Positions 1 to 9,994 of a DNA stretch of 64,000 nt are shown one piece after another. The notes under the pieces are model-generated. The model was not told the DNA's origin. It ran no database searches and saw nothing but the letters and a program-made list of their open reading frames with translations. Within the stretch, counting starts at the first letter, position 1; the number at the start of each line of letters is the position of its first letter. Both the position numbers and the translations under genes were made by a program. The stretch comes from Gammaproteobacteria bacterium (GTDB lineage: Bacteria; Pseudomonadota; Gammaproteobacteria; JACKNK01), in the NCBI GenBank assembly GCA_024234895.1, contig JACKNJ010000005.1, forward strand, positions 216,651-280,650, in the 5' to 3' direction.

Positions 1-368
1 ACACGCTCGGGGTCGATCTCGCCGATGCCGGGAACTTCTGTTTCCTGGTCGTCACCGCGGACTTCATCACCAATTCCGCCACGGCCGAATTCGAGGTCTG
101 GGCGGTGCTGCGCGACAGCGCCGCGACCGGCAACGACACCGTGACCGTCGACAGCACCGCCGTGACCTGTACCGCCGCCGACGAGAAGCGCGCGGCCACC
201 GGCTGGGTCCAGGAAGCGGGTGAGATCGGCGGGGTCGGGCGCGTCGTCGTGCTGCGATATCCGCCGCCGACGGACGGCGCCGACCTGACCAACCTGGATA
301 CCCATCGTGCCGCCATCGTGCATGACTGGATGGCCGGCATCAGCACCATGGACGCATTGCAGCCATGA
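1..368 (+). CDS. C-terminal part of a pilus-operon protein (5' truncated)
   Basis: An open frame runs in from before the window (reading frame begins at base 3) and stops with TGA at 366-368. It shares an ATGA overlap with the next gene, so the two are probably translationally coupled. About 121 residues are visible, with no recognised motif. The low-complexity beta-rich composition, two cysteines in the tail and three downstream pilin-like genes suggest a minor pilin of the PilV/FimT kind, but the diagnostic N-terminus lies outside the window. Function is inferred from context only. Confidence 0.55.
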   Translation, partial: TLGVDLADAGNFCFLVVTADFITNSATAEFEVWAVLRDSAATGNDTVTVDSTAVTCTAADEKRAATGWVQEAGEIGGVGRVVVLRYPPPTDGADLTNLDTHRAAIVHDWMAGISTMDALQP

Positions 369-1018
369 TTCCGCTGGCCGTGCGGCAGCAGTTCGGCATC
401 ACCCAGATCGAGGTGCTGATCGGCATCGTGCTGACGGCCACGCTGGTCATCGGGCTGGTCGGACTGTGGAGCCTGGTCGACGAGCAGTTCCAGCGCCTGC
501 AATGGCGGCAGAAGGCCGTGTTCGAACTCAATGCGCAGACCGAGCGCCTGGCCGCCCTGTACCGTCATACCAACTTCCTCGGCGAGGCCGGCAGGCATGC
601 CGATGGCGGGGTCACCGTCGGGCGCTGGATCTATCGGGAGGACCCGTCGCCGAGCGAGGGCACGGTCAGCGGGCTGGTCGTCGCCGAGAACCATGACGCC
701 GACGTGGACGCCAATAGTTTCGGCGAGCGGCAGATTCTGCATATGGATTACCCGGGCCCGCCGACGGCATCGTCACACACCAACACGATCTGGCTGGACC
801 GCGACAATCTGGTCACGGCGGAGCTGGCCTGGGAGATCGCCGAGATCGACGTGCCGCCGCCCGCCTGTTGGCGGAACTCCTGTTATTTCATGACCGTGAG
901 CCTGTCTTTCCCATATCGGCTGGTGGCCGGTACCGCGGCCATGGTCGCGGAATTTGGCGAAATCGAGACCCTGCAAGTCCGGACCATGGTGGCGCGCCGT
1001 GCGAGTACCTACGACTGA
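365..1018 (+). CDS. Minor type IV prepilin-like protein
   Basis: The 217-residue product carries a prepilin-type N-terminus. After a short leader comes GITQIEVLIG, a variant of the GFTLIEVL processing motif, with Glu at the expected +5 position and a hydrophobic helix to about residue 36. Such proteins are cleaved by PilD and prime or decorate type IV pili or type II secretion pseudopili. The ATG overlaps the stop of the preceding gene, and the end overlaps the probable GTG start of the following PilW-like gene. PilV-like identity is possible but not certain. Gln in place of Leu in the motif is a mild departure from consensus. Confidence 0.7.
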   Translation: MIPLAVRQQFGITQIEVLIGIVLTATLVIGLVGLWSLVDEQFQRLQWRQKAVFELNAQTERLAALYRHTNFLGEAGRHADGGVTVGRWIYREDPSPSEGTVSGLVVAENHDADVDANSFGERQILHMDYPGPPTASSHTNTIWLDRDNLVTAELAWEIAEIDVPPPACWRNSCYFMTVSLSFPYRLVAGTAAMVAEFGEIETLQVRTMVARRASTYD

Positions 1019-1682
1019 CCGTGCGCGACCGGCTTGGACCCGTCGCGACGCAGCGTTAAGCCGTGTTTACGGTTTCACGCTGGTCGAGGTCATGGTCGCG
1101 GCCACCATCGGGCTCGGCCTTTTGCTGGTCATCTTCGGGTTTCTCGTGCAGGCGCTGCGCATGTCCGAAATCATGATCAGCCGCGTGAACCTGAACGCGG
1201 AAGCCCGTCTGGCCTTCGATCTGGTCGCCAATGGCGGAGTCATCAATGGTGCCCCGCCGGAGGAAGTGGCAGGCATTCGTGGTTCCGGGGACATCGGCAA
1301 TGGGGTGTTGTCACCCGGTGGGGCCGCGGTCGGTCGGATGGCACAGAAGTTGGTAATCGATGCGGGAGCAACAGGAGCCCTGGAGAGTACCGAATTGAAC
1401 GCGCCGATCATTTGCGATGCCGCCGGCTCACCGCACCCGGACTGCGTGGTGGCGGGAGAAGCCACGATCCGCGGTTATCTGGCATCGGACGCCGGAATCG
1501 ACGCCACGGTCCGCAATCTGACCATCCCCGCGCATTGCGGCGGGGGCTCACGGCCTGCCACCGCCGAGGTCAGCGTGGAGATGATCGACCCGCGTCTGCT
1601 GCGTGCGAACGAGGATTTCGTCGCCGCCCAATACCGGATCGAGTACCACAACGTGCTGGCCTTCCATGTCGACTGCCTCTGA
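999..1682 (+). CDS. PilW-like minor type IV pilin
   Basis: The product shows a canonical prepilin signal GFTLVEVMVA followed by a long hydrophobic helix, then a soluble domain with paired cysteines. A GTG at 999 gives a leader of roughly 25 residues that overlaps the previous gene; the alternative TTG at 954 would make the leader unusually long. Length (about 227 residues) and position between a PilV-type and a PilX-type gene match the usual order of minor pilins in pil clusters. It is expected to be an inner-membrane-anchored pilus initiation subunit. Assignment to PilW rests on order and size, not on sequence comparison. Confidence 0.7.
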   Translation: MRVPTTDRARPAWTRRDAALSRVYGFTLVEVMVAATIGLGLLLVIFGFLVQALRMSEIMISRVNLNAEARLAFDLVANGGVINGAPPEEVAGIRGSGDIGNGVLSPGGAAVGRMAQKLVIDAGATGALESTELNAPIICDAAGSPHPDCVVAGEATIRGYLASDAGIDATVRNLTIPAHCGGGSRPATAEVSVEMIDPRLLRANEDFVAAQYRIEYHNVLAFHVDCL

Positions 1683-2277
1683 TCGCCGCCAGGCGCATCC
1701 CCGGTCGCTCGCGCGCCGGCAACGCGGCGTGGTGCTGGTGTCGATCATGGCTGTGATGTTCGTGACGCTGCTGATCGCCTCGTCCCTGATCAATCATTTC
1801 CTGGTCAACGAGAGCGTCGCGATCGAACGCAATCTCATCGAGGTGAGGGCTTATTGGGCACAGATTGGCCAATTCGACTATTTGCTCAGTCGGGTTATGG
1901 AAGCAGGAAAAGGCGTCAAGCCTGGTGAGTTGGCTGATCTTACGGACTTGGTTATTCAAAAGGCGGAGAACCCGTTGCCTCTGTCTTACGTAACGCCTGA
2001 TGGGGTCAGCTTTAAGTTGCAAATGGAGACCACTGTCACTGATTTGGGCGATGGTGGACGGATGACGATTGAGGTCCACATCACGGCCCCCACTGGAGAC
2101 GAGATTCCGGCCCTGTCGGGGATCGAGAATTCGCTGCCGACCTTGACCGCGACGGTATGCGTTGGTGATCGGCCAGTGGCAAATCGCACTGCATCGGATA
2201 GCTGCGTCGACAATCTCAATGTACTCGGCAACTACGGTCTGCCCACCGTGCTGGCAATGAGGATGCAGGCGCCATGA
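1666..2277 (+). CDS. PilX-like pilus assembly protein
   Basis: The ATG at 1666 lies inside the end of the PilW-like gene and gives a 203-residue protein. A basic stretch (RRQRG) precedes a single hydrophobic helix at about residues 22-42, as in PilX proteins that lack a full class III pilin motif. The tail holds a cysteine pair. The middle of the gene (about 1820-2100) is visibly less GC-rich than its neighbours, which may mark a faster-evolving surface-exposed domain. Its TGA overlaps the ATG of the phosphatase gene, so four or five genes here probably form one operon. Confidence 0.65.
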   Translation: MSTASDRRQAHPRSLARRQRGVVLVSIMAVMFVTLLIASSLINHFLVNESVAIERNLIEVRAYWAQIGQFDYLLSRVMEAGKGVKPGELADLTDLVIQKAENPLPLSYVTPDGVSFKLQMETTVTDLGDGGRMTIEVHITAPTGDEIPALSGIENSLPTLTATVCVGDRPVANRTASDSCVDNLNVLGNYGLPTVLAMRMQAP

Positions 2278-3218
2278 TGGATGGAATCGTCGAAGACATG
2301 GCCTTCGTGCCGGCCACGCGAGAAGTCGAGATCGCGGTGCGGTCCGTGATCGCGCCGCGTCCGGGAATGCGGGCGGAGAACCAGGACAACTACCTCGTCG
2401 TCGAAGCCGACGGTCGGGCGCGCTACCTGCGGGATGAATGCGAGACGAACACCCGAATCGTGGGCTGGACGCCTGGCCACCGGCGCTATGCCGTGCTGGA
2501 TGGCGTCGGCGGACACGATCACGGGCGCCTGGCGGCGGAGCGGACCGTGCAGGGGCTGCTGGAGGTGCCGGCGGCAGCCACAATCGCCGGCTTGTCGGCG
2601 GATCTGGAGGCCCTGCACGATAGTCTGCACGTCGAGTTCGCGCAGATCGGTGGCAATGCCGGCTGCACGCTGACGCTCGTCGACATCCCCCCGGAAGGCC
2701 CAGCGCTGCTGTTCCACACCGGCGACTCCCGCCTTTACGAGATCACACGGGACAAGGTGTCCTGCCTGACCATCGACCACGTCCCGGCGACGCAGTGGGC
2801 GATGGCGGGCGAGATCGAGGCGGCGGCCTGGCATCGGCACGTCCACGAGCGGCGCAGCTCCGCGATCTCCCAGGCGTTCATTCTCGGCCATGTGTTCCTG
2901 CGTTCCGAGCGCAGCGGCCCGTCGCCGCACCTGTTCGAGCTCAATGACGGCAATCTGCCGGCCTTCCTGCAGGGGCAGGGCGATCGCCGCCGTCTCGACC
3001 TGACGCGCGGCCGCCTTTACCTGCTGGCGACCGACGGCCTCTGGCACGTCCCGGAACCTGGCAGCTTCACGGCCCGCTGGGCGGCGCTGGTGGACGAGGC
3101 GGGTGGTGAAAGCCGCGCGGCGGTGGATGTCTTGCTGGCGGCCCTGACCGATCTGGTGGTGCAACAGCAGGTCGTCAGCGGCGACAACACCACCTTGCTG
3201 GCGTTTCAGGTGATCTGA
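2274..3218 (+). CDS. PPM/PP2C-type protein serine/threonine phosphatase
   Basis: This 314-residue protein has the metal-binding motifs of PPM phosphatases in order: an N-terminal RAENQDN, DGVGGHDHG near residue 80, TGDSRLY near residue 150, ATDGLWH near residue 250 and GDNTTLL at the end. These aspartates coordinate the two Mn/Mg ions that hydrolyse phospho-Ser/Thr. No membrane segment or sensor domain is seen, so the enzyme should be cytoplasmic. Its ATG overlaps the stop of the PilX-like gene. No partner Ser/Thr kinase or FHA protein is visible in the window; it may lie upstream. Confidence 0.85.
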   Translation: MMDGIVEDMAFVPATREVEIAVRSVIAPRPGMRAENQDNYLVVEADGRARYLRDECETNTRIVGWTPGHRRYAVLDGVGGHDHGRLAAERTVQGLLEVPAAATIAGLSADLEALHDSLHVEFAQIGGNAGCTLTLVDIPPEGPALLFHTGDSRLYEITRDKVSCLTIDHVPATQWAMAGEIEAAAWHRHVHERRSSAISQAFILGHVFLRSERSGPSPHLFELNDGNLPAFLQGQGDRRRLDLTRGRLYLLATDGLWHVPEPGSFTARWAALVDEAGGESRAAVDVLLAALTDLVVQQQVVSGDNTTLLAFQVI

Positions 3219-3258
3219 GCGTCGTCATGACGGCCCTTTCCGCGTAATCCGGTCGGGA

Positions 3259-4614
<1,356 letters not shown>

Positions 4615-4624
4615 GGTGAAAACC

Positions 4625-7603
4625 TCATGACGTGAGCCCGGCGGCCGGCAGGCGGATGCGGAACTCGATGCCGCGCGCATTGCCGTCGGGCGCTACGGGC
4701 GGGTCGCCGATGCTCAGGCTGCCGCCATGATCGCGGACGATGGAAAAGGCCAGCGGCAGCCCCAGACCGGTGCCCTGACCGGGGTCCTTGGTGGTGAAGA
4801 AGGGTTCGAAAATGTGTTCCCGGATGTCGTCGGGAATGCCGTGGCCGTGGTCGCGGACGCGGAGCACCCAATGGTCGGCGTCGGCGTCGGCGCTGATCTC
4901 GACCTGATCGCCGGGCTGCGAGGCGTCGGCGGCGTTGCTGAGCAGGTTCACCAGCACCTGGCAGAGCCGCTGGCGGTCCCCCTGGACGCGGACGCCGGTG
5001 TCGACGTGGTTCCGGAACTCGATCTGCTTCGCGTCGCGCGAGAGGCTGACCAGCCGCATGGCCTCGTCCACGCAGCCGGTCATCGCGACCGGCCGGAAGG
5101 CGTTCAGATCCGGGCCTCTGTCGGTCGACGCGGTACGCCCGGCATGGGCGAAGTTGACCAGGGTCTGCACGATGTCGCGGATGCGCCGGCTCTGCTCGAC
5201 GATCATGTCGGCGGACTCGCGGATCGCATCCGGGCCGTCATCCGGCGACATGAGTTGCGCGGTGCTGGAGATGCCGGTCAGCGGGTTGCCGATCTCGTGC
5301 GCGACGCCGGCGGCGAGCCGGCCGATCGAGGCGAGGCGTTCGCTGTGCGCGAGCTCGGCTTCCAGCGTCTGCACGCCGGTCAGATCCTCGATGAGAATCA
5401 CCTCGCCGCCGGTGTCGTCCTCGCGCTCGTCGCTGATGCTGGCCTTGTGCAGCGTGAACCAGCGTTGCTGCTGGCCGATGCGCACCTGGCGCTTCACGCG
5501 CTCGCTGTCCGCATCGTCGAGGAAATCGCCGAGCAGCCCGTCCCAGGGTTCGGGCAGGGTGTCGACGGGTTGGGACAGGGCCTGGAAGCGGCTGATGCCG
5601 GAAATGTCGCTGATCGCGTTGTTCCACAACACCACCTCGCGACCGGCGCCGACCGCGACCGCGCCGAGCGGAAGGTGTTGCAGCACCTCGCGGTGGTAGC
5701 GGCGCAGCTGGTCGAGCTCGGCGGCCAGGCCGCGCAACTGGCTGCGCGATTGTTCGAGCTTGTCCTCCATGAAACGCATCGTGTCGGCAAGGGTGCGGTT
5801 GGGCGCGCCGGACAGGGCGAGGCGCTGTTCGACGACCATGCGCGCCAGTTGCGGGCCGATCAGGCCGGACAGATTGCGTTCGATGCGGTCACGCAGACGG
5901 CGCAGTTCGCTGGGGCGCGTCTCGCCCGGATCGAGGCCGAGGTCGGCGAGGGCGTTGTGCACCTCGAGTTGGGCGGTATCGGCGCCGAGGATGCGGCTCA
6001 GCTGGTTGACGAACTGGGCCGGGGTGGCCGCCTCGACGAAGCCCATCGGCGGCAGCAGGCTGTTGCGGCAGCAGGCGCCGGCGGCTTCCACCTCGGCGGC
6101 GCTGGGTCGCGTCGCCAGCGACAGCGTCGCGAACAAGGTGGCGTTCATGGCCAGCGACCAGAAGGTCGCGAAGCTCCATTTGCCGCCGCCGGTCATGGTC
6201 TGCCACTCGGCCAAGGCCGCGCCGACGCCGAAATCGTGCAGGGTCAGACCCGCGTTGTGCAGCAGCGGCAGGATCAGCGCCCAGACCCAGACGCCGGCGC
6301 CGCCGACGAGGCCGCCTATGAAGCCGGCACGGGTCGCGCGCGGCCAGTAGATCACGCCGACGATGCCGGGCAGGAATTGCGCGACCGCCACGAAGGAGAG
6401 CAGGCCGAGTTGCACCAGCCCTTCGTGTTTTTCCAGCAGCAGCGTGAACCCGTAACCGGCGGCGACGATGAGTGCGATCAGCAGCCGGCGACCCCACAAC
6501 ACCCAGCGGTATACGTTGAGCTGCGGGTCCGGATAACTGGCCGGCAGCAGCAGGTGGTTCAGGCACATCGAACTCAGAGCGAGCGTGGTCACGATCAGCA
6601 TCGCGCTGGCCGCCGAGACACCGCCGATGAACGCGACCAGAGCCAGCCAGGGTTCGCCGGAATGCAGCGCGATACCGAGGACGTGGTAATCCGGGGGCGT
6701 TGGCAGCGCGGCGGCCTGCGCCGCCCACAGCACCGGCGGCACCGCGATCGCCAGCAGCAGCAGAAACAGCGGCAGCGCCCAGGCGGCGGTGCGCAGCGCG
6801 TTCGGGCGCAGGCTCTCGGCGAACAGCATGTGGAACTGGCGCGGCAGCAGGAAGGAGGCCGCGAACGCCAGTACCAGCAGCGTGAACCATTCACCTTCGA
6901 GCGCGCCCCGGGTCATTGCCCGCAGGGCTTCCGGGTTCGCATCCAGCCAGGTCTGCATGCCGGTCGGGCCGTCGAACACGCCGAACAGGGCATATCCGGC
7001 CACCCCGAGCAAGGCGGCCAGCTTGACCAGTGACTCGAACGCGATCGCGCCGACCAGTCCGAGATGCTTTTCGCGTGGCGAGACATGGCGCGCGCCGAAC
7101 AGGATCGCGAACACCGTCAATGTCACGCAGAAACCCAGGGCCAGCACACGCGGTGGCGCTTCCTGGGTCAGGATGCCCAGCGATTCGGTGACTGCGCGGA
7201 TCTGCAGGGCGATGTAAGGCAGCGCGCCGGCCAGCATGAACAGCGTGACCAGCACGCCGGCGGCCTGCGAGCGATAGCGGAAGGCGAACAGGTCGGCCGG
7301 CGAGTGGAGCTGGTACTCGCGGGTCAGGCGCAGGATCGGCGCCAGCAGGATCGGCGTGAGGGCGAAGGCCACGGTCACCCCGAGGTAGATGGTCAGGAAC
7401 AGATAGCCCTGCGACTGCGCGAAGCCGACGCTGCCGTAGTAGGTCCAGGAGGTCGCGTACACGCCGAGCGACAGGGTGTAGGTCAGCGGGTGCGCGATCA
7501 GCCGCTCCGGCAGCCAGCCGCGATCGCCGGCGTAAGCGACCAGGAACAGCAGGGTCAGGTAGGCGACGATGGCCGCGAACAGCGGGCCGAGTTCGAGGCT
7601 CAT
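4625..7603 (-). CDS. CbrA-like sensor kinase fused to a sodium/solute symporter domain
   Basis: The 992-residue product begins with about 13 hydrophobic segments of the SSS (sodium:solute symporter) family, covering roughly residues 1-500. A linker, a PAS-like segment, a HisKA dimerisation domain with H-box VAHEIGNPLTG near residue 767, and a HATPase domain with N-box and GTGLGL motif follow. This is the architecture of CbrA, where the transporter module binds or carries histidine and the kinase phosphorylates CbrB. The ATG overlaps the stop of the small gene before it (ATGA). Transport activity cannot be judged from sequence alone. Confidence 0.88.
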   Translation of the reverse strand: MSLELGPLFAAIVAYLTLLFLVAYAGDRGWLPERLIAHPLTYTLSLGVYATSWTYYGSVGFAQSQGYLFLTIYLGVTVAFALTPILLAPILRLTREYQLHSPADLFAFRYRSQAAGVLVTLFMLAGALPYIALQIRAVTESLGILTQEAPPRVLALGFCVTLTVFAILFGARHVSPREKHLGLVGAIAFESLVKLAALLGVAGYALFGVFDGPTGMQTWLDANPEALRAMTRGALEGEWFTLLVLAFAASFLLPRQFHMLFAESLRPNALRTAAWALPLFLLLLAIAVPPVLWAAQAAALPTPPDYHVLGIALHSGEPWLALVAFIGGVSAASAMLIVTTLALSSMCLNHLLLPASYPDPQLNVYRWVLWGRRLLIALIVAAGYGFTLLLEKHEGLVQLGLLSFVAVAQFLPGIVGVIYWPRATRAGFIGGLVGGAGVWVWALILPLLHNAGLTLHDFGVGAALAEWQTMTGGGKWSFATFWSLAMNATLFATLSLATRPSAAEVEAAGACCRNSLLPPMGFVEAATPAQFVNQLSRILGADTAQLEVHNALADLGLDPGETRPSELRRLRDRIERNLSGLIGPQLARMVVEQRLALSGAPNRTLADTMRFMEDKLEQSRSQLRGLAAELDQLRRYHREVLQHLPLGAVAVGAGREVVLWNNAISDISGISRFQALSQPVDTLPEPWDGLLGDFLDDADSERVKRQVRIGQQQRWFTLHKASISDEREDDTGGEVILIEDLTGVQTLEAELAHSERLASIGRLAAGVAHEIGNPLTGISSTAQLMSPDDGPDAIRESADMIVEQSRRIRDIVQTLVNFAHAGRTASTDRGPDLNAFRPVAMTGCVDEAMRLVSLSRDAKQIEFRNHVDTGVRVQGDRQRLCQVLVNLLSNAADASQPGDQVEISADADADHWVLRVRDHGHGIPDDIREHIFEPFFTTKDPGQGTGLGLPLAFSIVRDHGGSLSIGDPPVAPDGNARGIEFRIRLPAAGLTS

Positions 7604-7833
7604 CGCGGGTTGTCGTCTTCGTCTTCGATGTCGACCCGGAACCCGCGCAGCGCCAGCGCGATCATCGCGATCAGTCCCAGCCAGATCAGGTAGGGCAGAT
7701 ACCAGGCGACGCCATCACGGCTCCACCACGCGACCACCGGGGTGGACAGGGCGAGCAGCGAGGCAAGCAGGACCAGCACGACACGGTCGTAGTGGAAGCC
7801 GCTTTGGGGGGTTGAGGAGGGTGATCGCCACAT
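7600..7833 (-). CDS. CbrX-like small membrane protein
   Basis: A 77-residue protein (ATG 7833; a TTG at 7842 is an alternative) with two predicted transmembrane helices at about residues 17-37 and 43-63 and an acidic C-terminus (DIEDEDD). It overlaps the kinase start by four bases, implying translational coupling. In Pseudomonas a small gene called cbrX sits in the same overlapping position ahead of cbrA; placement, size and topology match, but no sequence comparison was possible. It may help insert or stabilise the sensor. Confidence 0.6.
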   Translation of the reverse strand: MWRSPSSTPQSGFHYDRVVLVLLASLLALSTPVVAWWSRDGVAWYLPYLIWLGLIAMIALALRGFRVDIEDEDDNPR

Positions 7834-7892
7834 GGCGATCAAGATAGCAGCTTGGGGTTGGCTTGTTTCGTTTCGTAACGAAGTGTGGCGTG

Positions 7893-7913
7893 GATGATGT
7901 TGTGAACATCATC
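7893..7913. promoter_or_regulatory. Perfect 9-bp dyad upstream of the cbrXAB-like operon
   Basis: The arms GATGATGTT and AACATCATC are separated by GTG, a symmetrical arrangement typical of operator sites for dimeric regulators. It lies 60 bases before the ATG of the small CbrX-like gene. No known regulator consensus is claimed. Confidence 0.35.
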
Positions 7914-7939
7914 GCTGCAAGTGGCAAGGCTTCGGGAGG

Positions 7940-8060
7940 TGCGTAGGCCCTGTCAGCACACGCTGTGAATACATCCCTGTACGCTCCACGGCGGCATCCC
8001 TGCGGCCGAGGGTCCAGACAGGGCATCCCCACCCCCCGAAGCCTGGGGAGGTGGGGGAAT
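7940..8060. repeat. REP/BIME-like intergenic repeat
   Basis: The block contains a series of short inverted repeats, including CCCCACC/GGTGGGG arms (8028-8057) and the phrase ACAGGGATG repeated on the minus strand. Such extragenic palindromes are common in high-GC gammaproteobacteria. Boundaries are approximate. Confidence 0.45.
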
Positions 8061-8125
8061 GGAAGCGTCGCGCCCGGCATCGAGCCGGGCGCGGTGCTTT
8101 TCGGTGACGGTCGGCGAAGCCTGTC

Positions 8126-8152
8126 GTAGGGTGCGCTCCGCGCACCGAAACC
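8126..8152 (+). repeat. 27-bp palindromic half-element, copy 1
   Basis: This stretch, starting GTAGGGTGCGCTCCGCGCACC, is identical over 27 bases to the right arm of the palindrome at 29531-29584. It contains its own inner dyad GGTGCGC/GCGCACC. No coding potential is associated with it. Confidence 0.7.
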
Positions 8153-8211
8153 TGCGTTTGAATGCGGCAGGGTGCGCTTGATGCGTCATGAGGTTGGACC
8201 CCGGAAACAAT

Positions 8212-8242
8212 ACGGCCCGCCGGCATTGCGCCGGCGGGCCGT
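8212..8242. terminator. Hairpin terminator downstream of suhB
   Basis: A perfect 13-bp stem (ACGGCCCGCCGGC, 8212-8224, with 8230-8242) has a 5-base loop. It sits 75 bases past the suhB stop on the minus strand and is followed there by a T-rich TATTGTTT. It could act in both directions. Confidence 0.7.
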
Positions 8243-8316
8243 CTTCATTTCCGGGCACCTTGTCTGGGAGCCAGACCTCTCAGACAGATGATGTCGATCA
8301 CATGATCAATTCCCGC

Positions 8317-9120
8317 TCACCGCAGCCCCTCGGTCAGATGCGGGCGGATGGTCTTGATCAGGTCGGCGAACAGCTTCGGTGCGCCGGCGACGATGTTGCC
8401 GCTGCGCCAGTAACCCTCGCCACCGGTGAAGTCGCCGACCATGCCGCCGGCTTCGCGGACCAGCAGGGCGCCGCCGGCCCAGTCCCACTGCTTCAGGCCG
8501 ATCTCCCAGAAACCGTCCAGGCGACCGGCGGCCACGTAGGCCAGGTCCAGCGCGGCGCAACCGGCGCGCCGCATCTCCGAGCAGCGGGTGTAGATGTCCT
8601 TGAACATCGCCAGATACTCGTCGAGGTGCTGCTCGTTGCGGAACGGGAACCCGGTGCCGAGGAGGGCGTCGTCGATGCCGGTGCGTGGGGTCACGCGCAG
8701 GCGGCGGTCATTGAGACGCGCGCCGGCGCCGCGGCTGCCGACGAACATCTCCTCGCGGCTCGGGTCGTAGACCACCGCGTGGGAGAGCTTGCCCTTGACC
8801 TTGGCGGCGATCGACACGGCGTAATGCGGGAAGCCGCGCAGGTAGTTGGTGGTGCCGTCGAGCGGGTCGATGACCCAGACCACGTCGGCGTCGTCGTTCT
8901 GGGTGCCGCTTTCCTCGCCGAGGATGCCGTGAGCCGGGTAGGCCTTGTGGATCGTCTGGATGATCGCCTGCTCGGCCTGCACGTCGACCTCGGAGACGAA
9001 ATCGTTGCGCTGCTTGGTGTTGATGGTCAGCGAATCGATGCGATCCGCGCTGCGCATGATGATGCGTCCGGCGGCGCGCGCCGCGGACACGGCGATGTTC
9101 AGGAGCGGGTCTTGGGCCAT
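8317..9120 (-). CDS. suhB: Inositol-1-monophosphatase SuhB
   Basis: The 267-residue protein has the hallmarks of the inositol monophosphatase family: GEESG near residue 69, WVIDPLDGTTNYLRG near 82-96 with the metal-binding aspartates, and the C-terminal WDWAGGALLVREAGG. Length matches E. coli SuhB. Besides phosphatase activity, SuhB is a component of rRNA antitermination complexes in enteric bacteria. The gene is transcribed divergently from trmJ, as in many gammaproteobacteria, with an 89-bp region between them. Confidence 0.95.
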   Translation of the reverse strand: MAQDPLLNIAVSAARAAGRIIMRSADRIDSLTINTKQRNDFVSEVDVQAEQAIIQTIHKAYPAHGILGEESGTQNDDADVVWVIDPLDGTTNYLRGFPHYAVSIAAKVKGKLSHAVVYDPSREEMFVGSRGAGARLNDRRLRVTPRTGIDDALLGTGFPFRNEQHLDEYLAMFKDIYTRCSEMRRAGCAALDLAYVAAGRLDGFWEIGLKQWDWAGGALLVREAGGMVGDFTGGEGYWRSGNIVAGAPKLFADLIKTIRPHLTEGLR

Positions 9121-9209
9121 GACGGGGTCACTTGAGAAAGAACGGGCGAAACGCGAAGAATATCATTTTGTTCTAATACCGGGCCCGACACCCGGCAGAT
9201 TGACCGCTC

Positions 9210-9959
9210 ATGAATGATTTCCTGTCACGCGTTCGCATCGTACTCGTCGAAACCTCGCACCCCGGCAATATCGGCGGCGCGGCGCGGGCGATGAAGACCA
9301 TGGGCCTGTCCAGACTGGTCCTGGTTAATCCCAACGGGTTTCCGGGCGCGGAGGCCACGGCCCGCGCCTCGGGTGCCGATGACATACTGGCCCGCGCGAC
9401 GGTGACCGACTCGCTGGCGGCGGCGCTGGCCGGCTGTCACGTCGTGATCGGCACCAGTGCGCGTTTGCGCTCGCTGAGCTGGCCGCAGCTGAACCCGCGC
9501 GAATGCGGCGAACGCATCGCCACCGCGAGCGCGGAGGGCGAGGTCGCCCTGGTGTTCGGGCGCGAGAAGTCCGGCCTGACCAACGCTGAACTGGAGCAGT
9601 GCCGCTATCTGGTCCACATCCCCAGCAATCCGGAGTACCAGTCGCTGAACCTGGCTGCGGCAGTGCAGGTGCTCAGCTACGAGATCGCCACCGCCTTCGG
9701 CTATGGCGGCCAGCCGCGCGAGGTCGGCGATGCCGGCGGCGCGCCAGCCACCGCCGACGAGATCGAGGGCATGTTCGCGCACATGGAGCAGACGCTGGTC
9801 GGAATCGGCTATCTCGATCCGGCCAATCCGCGCCATCTGATGCGCCGCCTTCGCCGCCTGTTCAACCGCGTCGAATTGAGCCACGAGGAGGTCAACATCC
9901 TGCGTGGCATCTGCCGTTCTTCGCAGCGCGCCGCAAACGTGCCCGCAAACGAGAGATAA
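9210..9959 (+). CDS. trmJ: tRNA (cytidine/uridine-32-2'-O)-methyltransferase TrmJ
   Basis: A SpoU-class SPOUT methyltransferase of 249 residues. The N-terminus (IVLVETSHPGNIGGAARAMK) and the knot motifs LVFGREKSGLTN and IPSNPEYQSLNLAAAVQV are the conserved AdoMet-binding features of TrmJ. It 2'-O-methylates position 32 of certain tRNAs. The ATG follows a short divergent region shared with suhB, and the gene precedes cysE by 35 bp, a conserved order in gammaproteobacteria. Confidence 0.94.
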   Translation: MNDFLSRVRIVLVETSHPGNIGGAARAMKTMGLSRLVLVNPNGFPGAEATARASGADDILARATVTDSLAAALAGCHVVIGTSARLRSLSWPQLNPRECGERIATASAEGEVALVFGREKSGLTNAELEQCRYLVHIPSNPEYQSLNLAAAVQVLSYEIATAFGYGGQPREVGDAGGAPATADEIEGMFAHMEQTLVGIGYLDPANPRHLMRRLRRLFNRVELSHEEVNILRGICRSSQRAANVPANER

Positions 9960-9994
9960 TGCGGGCTTGACCCGCCCACCAACGGCCATCCGTC

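Larger units (their letters stand above)
7834..8316. other. Intergenic region with repeats, dyads and hairpins
   Basis: No gene is visible in these 483 bases. The segment holds a 21-bp dyad (7893-7913), a REP-like block (about 7940-8060), a perfect 10-bp hairpin followed by a T-rich stretch (8069-8100), one copy of the 27-bp palindromic half-element (8126-8152) and the suhB terminator (8212-8242). The promoter for the cbrX-cbrA-cbrB genes must lie at its left end, but no clear -10/-35 pair was found. Confidence 0.7.

Noticed and set aside
4727..7033. Very long plus-strand open frame opposite the kinase gene
   Set aside because: It mirrors the CbrA-like gene on the other strand; its repetitive low-information composition is a by-product of high-GC codon use.
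7834..8316. CRISPR array in the repeat-rich gap
   Set aside because: The repeats are inverted and of different kinds, with no regular direct repeat-spacer pattern and no cas gene in the window.
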